The position numbers and the translations under genes are program-made. A stretch of 64,000 bases of DNA from Isoetes taiwanensis. Its lineage: Eukaryota; Streptophyta; Lycopodiopsida; Isoetales; Isoetaceae. Position 1 is the first letter of the stretch; every line of letters begins with the position of its first letter. The stretch spans positions 4,344,698 to 4,408,697 of the forward strand of contig JAJEKV010000051.1 of assembly GCA_021234155.1 (NCBI GenBank), read 5' to 3'. This document shows positions 37,035 to 48,035 of this stretch, one piece after another. Under the pieces are notes generated by a model, which saw only the letters and a list, made by a program, of their open reading frames with translations, ran no database searches and had not been told where the DNA came from.

Positions 37035-38480
37035 GTTACAACATCTAGCCAATGGAAAAACGCAGGACCTGGATGGAATGCAGGCAGAGCTGCTCAAATG
37101 GGTGGGACCATCCATAGTATCGGTACTAGCCACCATGGTCAACGGGGCATTACAGGATGGTTTTCTCCCGCAAAGGACCATTAGCAGAGTTATCCCCATA
37201 TACGAGGTAGGTGATCCAAACTGCTCAGCCAATTATCAAATCATAAAGTTCAGCTCGATATTTGTGAAAGTGTTGGCCGGGTTTCTCAAGCAGCAGTTGA
37301 CAATATGGATAGGGGCAGCAGGCGTGCGGGCTCTCGCACATGCAGGGTTCAGGCTGGGCACTCAACTCTTGATCATATCTTCACACTGCAGACCCTGGTT
37401 GAGGACAACAGGGACCATCAGCAAGATCTCTATTGCTGCTTTGTGGACTTCACAAAGGCTTTTGACACAGTGCCTGAGGAAAAACTATTGGTAAGATTGC
37501 AACAGCTGGGGGTCCCCGTAGACCTACAAAATGTTGTGTACAGACTGTAAGAGACATGCTTATGCTGGTTGCAGCATAGAGGCCAGCCATTCAATAGCAA
37601 TATCGGGTCCATCAGGGATGCCCTCTTTCTTCTACATTGTTTGAACTATACATTGATCAGTTGGAGAGATGGCTTGCTGAAAATGGGGGCGACAGAGCTC
37701 ATCTCTTGCACCATATTGTCAGGTAGCTAACATATGCTCATGATTTGGACCTCCCGACTTAGACTTCGGTAGACATGCAGTGCCATCTCGATGCCATGGA
37801 CACATTTTGCCAAGCGACTGATGTGCGTGTCAATTTGGCCAAGATTAAGGTGGTCCTCACATCGCATCAGCCAAGGGCTCCCTCCTTCAGCTATCGCATG
37901 CAAAGTGTGGAAGTGGCACCCGCATGTAAATACTTAGGAGTGGAGTTCCCCTCTGCTATGCACTGGGAACTACTAGCCACTACATCTACAGGCAACAACG
38001 GGCTGAAAGGGGCTTTATGCAATACAAAACAACAGTCATAGAGTGGAGCTATATGATTGGGGCCATCGGCCGCACCTCTTCAAGGTATTGGTGGAGCCTA
38101 TCCTTTTGTACGGGGTCAATGTCTAGGGCCCCATGGCCTCCTTCGCTATCTGAAATGACTTGGAGCAAGTGCAGAAAGCCTCATTGACTCGAGCACTAGG
38201 GGTGAAGTCCACGGTGCCATAATCCTATTGCAAGAGACAAGATTCTTGCCCCTTCAGAGGGCGGCCCTTAATCATCACATTGTCTACTTTCAGAAAAAGC
38301 GAGCTTAGTGGCTCGCCAGATATGCAGGAGCACAGGTGCATACAAGTACAAAAAGAAGCAGACCGCTATAGCTCGAGGCAATACCTAGATGCTTGCTTCC
38401 TCCACAAGCTCTGGGATGCATAGTACCTTAAAGGCATGCACTTGTGTGGTGCCAAGAGAGGTTTATCCATGAAATAACTT
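37035..38480 (+). pseudogene. LINE (non-LTR) reverse transcriptase, decayed
   Basis: Starts NGKTQDLDGMQAELLKW, then LPQRTISRVIPIYEVGDPN (fingers), HSTLDHIFTLQTLVEDNRD and CCFVDFTKAFDTVPEEKL, the motif A region with its Asp. A damaged stretch follows where the catalytic DD motif would be (SYICS-like, TYAHDLDL). Then come VNLAKIKVVLTS and ACKYLGVEF, and the post-polymerase block VEPILLYGVNVWGP-like, QKASLTRALGV and LPLQRAALNHHIVYF. At least three frame changes and several stops are present. It begins at the edge of the tandem array, so its 5' part is lost. Confidence 0.85.
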
Positions 38481-39284
38481 CAATTGCCTCATATGTCAGT
38501 TGCTCCAATTCTAGTATGCAAGCCTTTGGATGTTATATTAATACTAAGCCCATAGAAACAAAGATGATGAATTTTTCACTTGTTGACTTCTTCCAAGCAA
38601 AAATTTGGAGTAAAGGATAATCAATAGCAAGTACATGTAGAGTAAGATTCAAATGAGATGCCCGAGGTCGAGATGCTCCATGTTTGCAGTAAAAAAAGTC
38701 CATATCCATATGCAATGACTTGTGTTTGTGCCCTCGTCTCCTCAATCCTTCTTAGTTACTTGGCCAGAAGAGAAATCTCCTTAGCAAGGGCAAGAGCTTT
38801 CTTTTCACTAGCATTTCTCGATCACTGATGTATGCTATAGCTTTTCTCCAGAACTCCTCGTGACCAAAACTCTCATATTACGACAAAAAACTTTTCCTGA
38901 ACAAACCTCGCCCGTTTGGAGCCCGCCAATCAACTTCCGCCCACACACCACGGATCCCAGATCCCCCTCGTTGATCAATATGATGCTGCTCCCATCCGGT
39001 GTTTCTACACACCACAGATGGTTGATCTTTCTCAGCTGATTTCCCCTGAGTTAATAATCGTCCACCTGCACAGTAGGCCCAATTCGACCACCAGAAGACA
39101 TGACCTTCTCTGTGATCACCACCGCAGGTTCATGCTGCCAAATCGGAAGCTACTATCAAGTCTCAATCCAATCAGATGTCTCTAGCTATAGAACCAGCCA
39201 CGGGGGGTTCACCTTTATCACATGAGCATATGCCACCTGCGTGCTTAAGGTGAGAAGAGACACCCCTATATACGTACGCAAAAG
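38481..39284. other. No gene seen
   Basis: Lies between the LINE remnant and the Gypsy LTR. An 89-residue plus-strand frame at 38,916-39,185 has no recognisable motif. Confidence 0.35.
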
Positions 39285-40055
39285 TGTTGGAAAAAACCCC
39301 TTCCGTGGATAAAACACACTAGAATGTCAGTAAGAGGGGGATTTAAACCCCTAGTATACGTACGAAAACGTCGAGAAAAAACCCCCTTCCATACACTCAC
39401 TAGGTTTATACGGGTCTTCTGTGTGAATCCCCCATGGAACCAGCTTCTTTCTCCAAACCCAATTCCGGCAGCCCCCCAGATGAATTCATTCTCCAGGCTT
39501 TATAATGTAGCCTCCGGAGTTCACCACAGTCTTCTTTAGTCCAAATTCGACCTGCCAAGCCTTAGATTTGATCCGAATTGCAGCTTTCACCCACGACTCT
39601 CAGATCTGCCATTCCGGGTCTGATACAGATTCGTCCGGCTGTTCAATAACATGTTTTTTTCCCATCAAACCATTTAATGCCACGTGTCCATATAACCATT
39701 ATATTTTAACATAGCTAACTTTTATTCTTTTATATTAATGTTTCAACCCCTAGTGCTAACATTCATACTACTAACATTAACGAATAACGTTAACCATACA
39801 TTAATATAAATGACAGATCTCGCAAGCTCTTCTTCCGCACTAATATTATTCGATAATATTAGTGCCCCTAGCGACCCATTATCCATCCCTATCAACCATT
39901 GTCTCTTATTCCGCATTCCGTCACCATAGACTGATTACAGCCAACATGGCCCATTAATCACAACTGTCTGGCAATTGCAACTAACATTAACCCCATGCTC
40001 ATGGACATCCGTCAAGGGTCCGATTCCGGCTATACCCTTGGGAGCACCTGTAACA
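39285..40055 (-). repeat. Probable 3' LTR of a Gypsy element
   Basis: The start (minus strand TGTTACAGGTGC at 40,055) is fixed by the adjoining polypurine tract. A TATA-like ATTATAAAG occurs on the minus strand near 39,505. The left end at TGTTGG (39,285) would give CAACA as terminus, but with no second LTR it is a guess. A diverged pair of ACGTACG...AAAAAACCCC phrases lies at 39,270-39,400. Confidence 0.5.
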
Positions 40056-40072
40056 TTCCTCCCCCTCCTTTT
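40056..40072 (-). other. Polypurine tract of the Gypsy element
   Basis: On the minus strand AAAAGGAGGGGGAGGAA directly precedes the LTR start TGTTAC. Confidence 0.75.
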
Positions 40073-40113
40073 GGACCTTGTCCTCAAGGTTGATCTTTTA
40101 GACGAGGGAACTG

Positions 40114-41500
40114 CTACACAAATTCCTCCGTCTCCCAGGTGGCATCCTCAGGAGACTGGTCCTGCCACTGAACCAGATGTTCTACCACATCCCTATTGCG
40201 CAGCCGCCGAACTCTTTTATCCAAAAGACATTCTGGCATTACAGAGGAGTTTAAGACAATTGGTACACTTCGCGGACTAACCACATTAGAGGTATCCAGT
40301 ATAGCTCTTTTCAGCTGACTTACGTGAAACACAGAATCGATTCCTATTTCCTGCAGTAAGTTCAACTCGTACGCTGTTTTCTCGATCCTTTTAGTAATCT
40401 TAAAAGGTCCAGCATACCGCAGAGTAAGTTTGGGCACCCGACCTTTAGTCAAAGGCCACAAACTGTTCATTCTTAACAAGGAAGGATAAACAACCCTTAG
40501 GAAAATATAATCACCTTTCGCATAAAAGATATCACATCTATGATGATTAGCGGACGCTTACTTGCATTGCTGCAAGATTGCATCCATATCATGGAGCATA
40601 TGTACTGCAACTTCGGTTCGGAGGTATTTATGTATACTGAATAAGACCTTGGATTTTGACCCATCATAGCCACAAAGGCAGTCATCCGAATTCCCGTATG
40701 ATGGCTATTATTGTAGGCAAACTCTAGATAGGGTAGATAATCTTCCCACCTGGATTGCTTCTCATGGACAAAGCTTCGCAACATATCCTCTAGGATCATA
40801 TTTATGCGCTCGGTTTGCCCGTCCGTCTGTGGATGATTTCCACTACTCATGTACAATCGGATCCTCAATCCTTTCATGAGATCTCTCCAGAAGTGACCCG
40901 TGAACTTAGTATCCCGATCACTTACAATGGACAAGGGAAGTCCGAAAGTTGGAAATATGTGTTGCATATAGGCAACTACTACGTCATGTCCCCTAGCCTC
41001 CCCTTTTAATGCTATGAACTTAGCATACTTGGTTAACAGATCCACTACCACCAAAATTTGAATATGTTGCCTAGCAATTCTAGGTAATGCGACTATAAAG
41101 TCTATACTCACGCTCTCCCAGCGTTCATTTGGTATAGGGAAGGGTTGTAATAATCCCAGGGCTTTCCCATGATCCGTCTTCACAGCTTGACACACCAAGT
41201 AGTGACTTACCAAGTCCTTGACTTGATCTTGCAACTCTGGCCAGTAGTAGAACCTTTTAACCAATTCATACGTTTTCCATTCACCTCCATGCCCAGCTTG
41301 TGGAGTATCATGATGCTCATGCAGAATTAACTCCCTAAGATTTCCACTCGAAGGAACATAAATCCTTCCTTTGTAAAAATAAAAATAGTCCTGTGCTTTG
41401 GGGCACGTGACTAACACCAGCCCCCCGTAACCCAGCCTCATGCCCGGGAACACCAACAACCTAATGCCCCCTCGCATGACGAGCTTTTTTGGGAAGACCA
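40114..41500 (-). pseudogene. Ty3/Gypsy chromovirus integrase and chromodomain
   Basis: The minus strand gives the zinc-binding segment HEHHDTPQAGHGG...RFYYWPELQ, with one cysteine of the C-C pair lost in SHYLVCQAVK. The integrase core has the first Asp in SVSIDFIVALP, the second in VSDRDTKFTGHFW and the Glu in HPQTDGQTERIN. After one frameshift near 40,550 it continues as DIFYAKGDYIFLRV, RYAGPFKITKRIEKTAYELN and VFHVSQLKRAI. It ends with a chromodomain, VEHLVQWQDQSPEDATWE. Chromodomains steer insertion to particular chromatin. Reverse transcriptase and gag are absent; similarity starts at about 41,410. Confidence 0.92.
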
Positions 41501-41639
41501 AGTGGTTGGACCATCACGAAAATGGCCCAAGCAGATGGCAAGGATAAGGGAGAAGCCTCTTCCACGAGGAAGGATGCATGGACGAAGGCCCAATCAATAA
41601 GGCCGGCCTGACAGACTGTTGATAGTTGTTTAGGCCCCA

Positions 41640-42240
41640 CGGTAAATTAGACATTGACAGATACTTTGAAACATCTCGTGGCGAGAATTGAAGGTAACAA
41701 TATCGAAATTACATGCTTCACAGAAGAGGTGCAGTCCTCAATGCCCCACGTGCTAAAAGGCAATTGGAGACCCGCACCCAGCAAATGGAAGATGACATCT
41801 AGTTCGCAACACTTCGAGAGGCAGTAGGACAAGAAGGATCTTGCCAACCTACGTGCTCGCACGGAATTGTCCATCATCATGGAAGCCATAACACAGGATA
41901 GGCAATGGGCCGAGCAGGAGACGATAGCAACCATCTCTCGCCTTCGAAAAGAAGTTGAGAAGGCTACCAGCATGGCAAGAGGTGTCCAGGCGACCTTTGT
42001 GGAGAGCCAGTCACAGCTGAAAGCCCTTCAGAGTAAGATCGACTCATGGGAAGTGCCCTCATCAGCAGTGAACCCTGCCCTGAACACCTTCTCGTTGGAA
42101 CTCGAGCACAACTCGCTGCTCGAGACCAGGCGGTGCAGAAGCTGCAGGCGGCTATCATGAGCAAGGCAATGGCCTCCATGCAGAGGCTCATGAACAACTG
42201 CAACGATGCATGCATGAATTGTCAAGGCAACAACAATTCT
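41640..42240 (+). pseudogene. Coiled-coil protein fragment with frameshifts
   Basis: Reading across three frames gives TLKHLVARIEGNNIEITCFT, then RQLETRTQQMEDDI, LSIIMEAITQDRQWAEQETI, SRLRKEVEKATSMARG and RAQLAARDQAVQKLQAAI, all heptad-like. Frame changes fall near 41,725, 41,820 and 42,060, and stops are present. It may derive from a retroelement gag or a host coiled-coil gene; I cannot tell. Confidence 0.5.
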
Positions 42241-43379
42241 CGAGGGAGTCATTTATGTAATAAGGGATATACCACCTGTGTTCATGTGATTGTAAGAAAA
42301 CCCCTAGAATGTTTGTTTTTAGCTAAAAGTTCCTCACATACAGTGTTTAGATTTCCTTTATTTGCAGCCCCTCTCGGCTTTGAATGTCATATTATCATTT
42401 ATGATCCCCCCCATGTTTGGATTTCATTATATTCGTCGCCCCTGTCGATTTTATACAACATTTCATTATTGAAAAACCCCTCATACACAATTGAATCTGC
42501 CATTAAAAAGTTCCTCTTGTACAATTTTATGTAGCCTTTAATGTTGCATCCATGTTCATACCTTTTTTATGATTGACAACATAGCATACTAATCAAGAAA
42601 ATTGTGATAATTGATGCTAGCTAGGTTACTGTTTTGAATAACCCTATGTAATGTGCAGTCTATAAACTTGCCATGGCTGGGAAAAAATCATGCTTCTGTT
42701 GGATGACAATCATTGGTCACAATATCGAGATGTAAAACTATATCCTAAACTTCTTCTTCATTAATTAAGGAAAAACATACAAATTTATTTGTTAGCCTTC
42801 GAGAATAGGCATGCTAAAGCAAAGCAAAGTTAAAATAGTTATAAAGATCCAAAGTGTTCACTTTTTTTTTCTTGCCTCCAAAAATAGAGAATCCAAGTCT
42901 TCAGTGAGCACGAAAATAAGGAATCTTGAGCTTTCTTGAACAAAATAGGTGTTCTGAGAATATGTAGGTCAATATTATCCAAGTAGATCTTTGATCTTCG
43001 GCACCACCAAAATGATGAGAAAAAAGAGGGGAAAACAAGGCAGGAGTGGGTAAAAGAAAGCTAGGGTGTCTAAAAAAAATGCCCTTACATTATGTATAAT
43101 GTAGGGCATGTAGGCACCCGTTTTTGTTATTTTTTTGAATTTTAGTTAGTTGGGATATGTAATCATTAGGAGTAGCCACGTCAGCAATTCAAAATTATGA
43201 GTGGCAGTGGCAACTAGAACGGACCTTCATTGCAATTTTTCGGAGGGAGATTGCGAAGTGTTTCCTGTTTAGGAAAAAAAATTGCCGCCGTTCCAATTTT
43301 TTGTGTTTGTGAGTGACCAACGAAGTAATTCGACTGTAACTTATTCTTCTTCCTCGAAATCCTTGCCCAAATCCAAGCA
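42241..43379. other. AT-rich spacer with a small hairpin
   Basis: TGCCCTTACATTAT (43,080-43,093) and ATAATGTAGGGCA (43,096-43,108) form an inverted repeat with a one-base bulge, set in GGGTGTC...GGCACCC borders. It resembles a tiny inverted-repeat element. The last 100 bp before 43,380 would be the leader of the next gene. Confidence 0.5.
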
Positions 43380-46300
43380 ATGGACACCTTTGCCTCCCAG
43401 AAGTCACCCAGATTAAACAAGAATTTGAAAATAGTCGATTCTAGCAAGAAAGCCGAAAAAAACAAGAGGAAGGTTCAAGCTTCTGAGGAACCAGGGCCAA
43501 AAAGAAGACTTATTTGTGAAGAACCCGCTGTTGTGGAAGCAAAGCATGTAAGATGTGTCAATGTAGATGAAATTTTTCCAGATTTACAACAGATAATGGA
43601 CGAGCAGTGGGGACCCAAAGACATACGGGGGTTCAAAGAATCTAGCGTGAAGCCAGAGTGGGCCGAGAACTTCTACAAACATTATGAAATTGTTTTTGGT
43701 AAGCGGGAGGTCACAAATCGCCATGTACCTGAGTACTTTGCTCGTGCATTTGCCCTTCAATTGACAGGTAAAAAAGTAGATTGGGATACTTTTAAAGTTT
43801 TGGCCAAAGATTTGGCAAAGGGAGGAGCAAAAGAATCTGCTATTACAGAAGAAATTGGGACCTCTAAATCCACATCCAAGGTTCCTAAATTTCAGCAAGG
43901 ATTTTACCCTAAGGAAGAGCTTGAATTTGCGTAAACTCACATTGCTGCGGCAAGTGTCATGAAGAGTTAATTAGCAAAGACATCCAAGGTTGAAGAACTG
44001 AAAATTCAGCAGCAGTTATTATGTGACAATATAAATAAGATTTCGTGAAGAAAGGATGCACATGAAGAGGACCTAGACATCAATAGTGTTCTCGACGACG
44101 CTAAAGCGTAAAGAGAGACATCAATAGGAGGTTGACCTTTTGATGAGGGATAGAACCAGAAGGAAGAAATGTTGAAGAGAATTCAGAGCCATTGGAGAAA
44201 GCCATTCGGGAAAAGGAGTTATGTGAAAAGAGGATTGCGGAACTTGAGGAGGCTCACAAAGTTCAGTTTGAGTGCTGCAGACGGCTTGATGATATGCATA
44301 AGTACATGATGCATTCCTGCAGCAATTCTCCTTCAGCCCAAAACAAGCTTAGTGACCTCTCCAGCTGAAGCAAAATTCATATCTATGCATGGATGTGTAT
44401 TTTGTAGTAATGGCTTTGCTAATAATGAACCTATCCTAGTTGCTCCATGCGAGCATTCATTTCATATCTTCTGTTTCTCATATTCTATTTCTGCTGGACT
44501 ATCCTGCCCAAGAGCATGCAAATGGGACGAAAACATTTCAAAGATCTTGGGTGTGTACACTGGAGGCAAGCAAGATTTTCATGATTTATGTTTAATTTGT
44601 CGCACCCGTGATTACCGCAATGTAGAATCCATTTACATGTAGAATCCATTTACATGTAGATTGCTTTGCACTTAAGGTTTTGCTACAAAGATGTAGGAGT
44701 GTATTGGTTATTTTATACTTATAGTTCCATGGCTTGCATGTCATACGATATGTGTTTCTTACATACATGTTGTACATTCACGATGTAGGGTCCTAGATGT
44801 AGAACTTAAATACATAAAATTAGGAGTTGTATATCGAGTTTTGTGGCGTAACATTTAGAGGTATTTTATGTAATGTCCGATGTGTACATGTGCATACATT
44901 GAGCACATTCATGTACATTACATGTACATTCCATCTAGATAAATAGTCATTTTACATGTGTATGTACTTAAAGTACTTCAATGTAGATCGATTCTAGTAA
45001 TATGTACCGCTATTGTTCAACGAATAGTTAGAGACCCATTAGTTTGAGACCCGATATCCGACCGTTATGTGATTTATTTTCGAGCTTCAAAGTGCCAAAA
45101 AAACCGAAAGCGTAAATTACACCACGATCGGTAGCTTGTTTTTCAAATTGTTTTGCATTGTGTCAGAGGAAGCAATTTCTTATTCTTGGTTCGGTTTTCA
45201 CAGTTTTGGAGGTTCCAAAGAAAATTGAGGTGCAAGATGTAGCCGAGGGAAAGAAAGCAGTGATTGAAGGAAAAAGCAAAATCACTATTCCTACGGTGAT
45301 ACAGGTTGAGGAGGCTGGCACTTCAGGTCTGCATGGTGACATTCCAGATTATGACGAGGAACTCGAGAGATTGAGGGAGCAGGCTAAGGCCACATCTTCA
45401 AAAGTAAAGGCAGCAGCAGAAAATGTGACTCCAAAGAAGAAGTCCACGCCTAAAAAGCCACAGAAGAAGACAATTAAAGCAGTAGAAACAGGTAAGAAAG
45501 CATTTTATTTCAGTGTACAGCAGCTGAGAAGTCCATGACATCCTATGTTTACAGGTCCTAATGAAGAGGAATCTTCCGAGCGCCAAGATCTAGAGCAGGA
45601 TACTCTTAAGTTTGTGTCAAATCTTGCTTCTGACATAGTAAAGGAGGCTGAATTTCATGACAATGAGAAATCAGGAGAGGTTGAAGACGAGGATTCTGGA
45701 CCTAATAAGAATCTGAGTGAGGAAACCAAAAAAGAAGGGAAGGAAATGGATACTGACTCCGAGAAAACAGTATCAGCAGAGCATAAGAATGATCTCTATA
45801 GGTAACTTGATCTACATATCTTACATTTTTTTTTACATCTAGTATCCAAGTTAAAAACTTTAAAATAATATGGATAGTAGTAGATGAATGTAGATGATTT
45901 GTGTAAATGTACTGGTCATTGAACCCAGACTGCAGTTCTGAATACAGGCCATATGATGCCTTGCTCAACCGAATGATGAAGCTCAAGAAGGCAAGGATTT
46001 TCCCAGGATCTTTGCCTGAAATGGAGTGTTATTTATTTGAACAAGATGTGTTGGACATGGATGTGGGAAAATTTTCCAACCGGCATGTGGATATGTATGC
46101 CAGGTACTGGACTTTGAACTTATTCATTTGTATATGGAAGTCAAGTTAGTAATTTTATCCTTTTCAACTTGTTATAGGTACCTGCAGCTCTGTGTTCCAG
46201 ATGATAAGAAGGCCGACGTCTGGTTCTTCCCACCGGACAGCTTCATGGAATTTGCAGCATACTGCAAAGCAAGCGAAAACGATAAATCTATGGCAGCCTC

Positions 46301-46474
46301 CGAGCGTGAAAGAGATATTGTAAAGGTAGCTCTTACAGGGATAAATTGGCTGAAGTGCAGATGGATCATGATTCCAATGCTATGTAGAGTTACTGAACAT
46401 CACACTTTGGCCATCTTCAACATGGCACTTACTAAGAGTAAGAACACCATCAACATTCAGATCTTCAATTCACA
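43380..46474 (+). pseudogene. RING-like/Ulp1 protease gene, N-terminal part
   Basis: The first frame opens at ATG 43,380 with a basic N-terminus and runs to a stop at 43,932. Stops also interrupt the coiled-coil stretch up to 44,330. A cysteine-rich block at about 44,364-44,640 (HGCVFCSNGF, PCEHSFHIFCF, LSCPRACKW) is RING-like. Exons ending at 45,491 and spanning 45,555-45,801 encode a Lys/Glu-rich linker. Exons 45,936-46,103 and 46,178-46,474 encode the start of a Ulp1 protease: YLQLCVPDDKKADVWFFPP, then WIMIPMLCRVTEHHTLAIFN with the catalytic His. The usual Asp position reads Asn (IQIFNS). Splice borders and phases of the last exons fit. At 46,475 it runs into Copia sequence. The missing Gln-Cys half is at 14,479-15,049. 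Confidence 0.8.
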
Positions 46475-46980
46475 CTCCATGAATTGGCTAAGTGTAATAA
46501 CATTTTCTGAAAGTTCTGGCCTTGTACAGACCATAAAATGTAGAAGGGAGCCTATTACACTCCTATAGGGCACCCCAATTTTGCTATCCACCTCCTTGCA
46601 CTTTGGAGAACATGTTTCAAAAGATAAGCTAGAATGCACTGTTGGAGTACTTACGTGTCTGGCGGAGTGCATGTTGCACTTTGTTAAGAGAGACTCAACA
46701 GCCTTCCCTTGATGAATGGTGATGGTCTTATGCTCCTGATCTGCAAGAACATGAATATCCAAAAAATATTTCAGTGGCCCTAAGTCAGTCATGTGGAACC
46801 GAGCTGCCAAGGAAGTCTTAGTCTGCTGCATCAGCATGGTGGAATTGGAGGCAAGGATCAAATCATCGACATACAACACAATGATGAGAAATTGGGACCA
46901 AGCTGCTTTACATAGACATTCCAGTCTGCATCACTTCTGTCAAAGCCCAAGTTCGAGAAAAAGCTATGAATGGTCTTATA
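46475..46980 (-). pseudogene. Copia reverse transcriptase, C-terminal part
   Basis: Reads LGFDRSDADWNVYVKQLG, then the catalytic block LYVDDLILAS, then TDLGPLKYFLDIHV and VIGSLLHFMVCTRPELSENV. A frame change near 46,900 accompanies the join to the integrase fragment. The fingers and motif A region of the polymerase are missing. The end at FME marks the right-hand breakpoint of the inverted segment. Confidence 0.92.
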
Positions 46981-47414
46981 CCATTATGAATGGTCTGCAA
47001 GAAATCTGAAAATTCAACACTGTTGAACTTTCCACCTTGGTCAGTCCTTATTTCTTTTATCTTCTTATCCTTAAAATTTTCAACCATGGCTTTCCAAATC
47101 TTGAAGTGTTCAAAGACATCTGACTTCTTCTTGAGAAAGTAAACCCAATTCTTTCTCGTATAATCATCAATGATTAATAAAAAATACCTAGATCCTCCTA
47201 TGGACGTGACTCTGGCTGGTCCCCATACATCCATATGAACCAGTTCTAATGGTTGAGAAGCACGTGTCCCCTTCTGCTTATGATAAGGTTTTCGGCTTAG
47301 CTTGGCAAGAGCACATCCTTCACATATACCCGTGGGAGCTTTGACCCTAGGAAGCCCTCTGACAAAGTTTTTCTCTTCCATCTTCTTAAGGAACTGATAG
47401 TTTACATGGCCCAT
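46908..47414 (-). pseudogene. Copia pre-integrase and integrase N-terminal core
   Basis: MGHVNYQFLKKMEEKNFVRG and CEGCALAKLSRKPY are the zinc-binding pre-integrase segment. The core has the first Asp in LVHMDVWGPARVTSIGGSRY and the second in IRTDQGGKFNS. The third acidic residue and all that follows are deleted; the frame continues into FLQTIHNGIR and then shifts into polymerase sequence. Confidence 0.92.
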
Positions 47415-47534
47415 TCTCTCATGCTAGATCTAATTGATATTTGCTGCTGCAGCACTCAAAGCAATAGAGGGACTTTGAGACCACCTGAGTCTATATATAC
47501 CTTCATCCTTATTTCCTTCAGCCAAAACATCTTC

Positions 47535-48032
47535 TCAAATGAGACACTTTCCTCCTCCAAATGTGGCATATAGCCCAGCATCATCCATTTTCCCAATGGA
47601 TATTAAGTTTACCTCAAGATCGGATACACACAATGTGTTTTTCAGATGCACCATTTCGGTAGGGAGCCTTAATGCTACAACACCATACCCAGTTACTTTA
47701 AGCAGACCTTTTCCAATTTTTACCTTGTTGTTGCTTGAAACACTCGTGAAGTCCTTGAAGAGGTCTTTCCTGCTTGTCATATGATCACTGGCCCCTGAGT
47801 CTAGATACCAGGTTCCATTCTCTACCTCTGCTATAAAACACATTGCTTTGCCATGCAGATCCCCTTGTCCTATGATTTCTGTATCATCTACTGAGGTCAT
47901 GGACTTACAAATGCGTACTGCTTCCCAAATAATCAGAACTAGGCATTGAATGTACTTACAGAACCTGTCATAAATCATATGGACAAATCTCTCTTTTGGT
48001 TGAACAACAACAAATGCCCTGGTTACAGTCAC
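47535..48032 (-). pseudogene. Copia protease
   Basis: The active site reads GTWYLDSGASDHMTSRKDLF, with the DSGAS triad intact. It is followed by VKIGKGLLKVTGYGVVALRL and VNLISIGKMDDAG, the end of the domain that leads to pre-integrase. It is out of frame with the gag reading frame, one frameshift apart. Confidence 0.9.
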
Positions 48033-48035
48033 CAG

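Larger units (their letters stand above)
15050..46474. other. Segment bounded by inversion (or misjoin) breakpoints
   Basis: Both ends cut the same pair of features. Left of 15,050 is the C-terminal half of the Ulp1 gene (minus), and right of it the 3' half of a Copia element (plus). Left of 46,474 is the N-terminal half of the Ulp1 gene (plus), and right of it the 5' part of a Copia element (minus). Flipping the segment joins Ulp1 N to C, and Copia reverse transcriptase to RNase H, each on the minus strand. The Copia halves share target duplication AATTC (16,120-16,124 and 49,223-49,227 reversed) and almost identical LTRs. A few bases seem lost at each join. An assembly error cannot be excluded. 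Confidence 0.85.

Noticed and set aside
41964..42252. Minus-strand frames antisense to the coiled-coil fragment
   Set aside because: The plus strand has heptad-like helical sequence over the same stretch; the minus frames have no motif.
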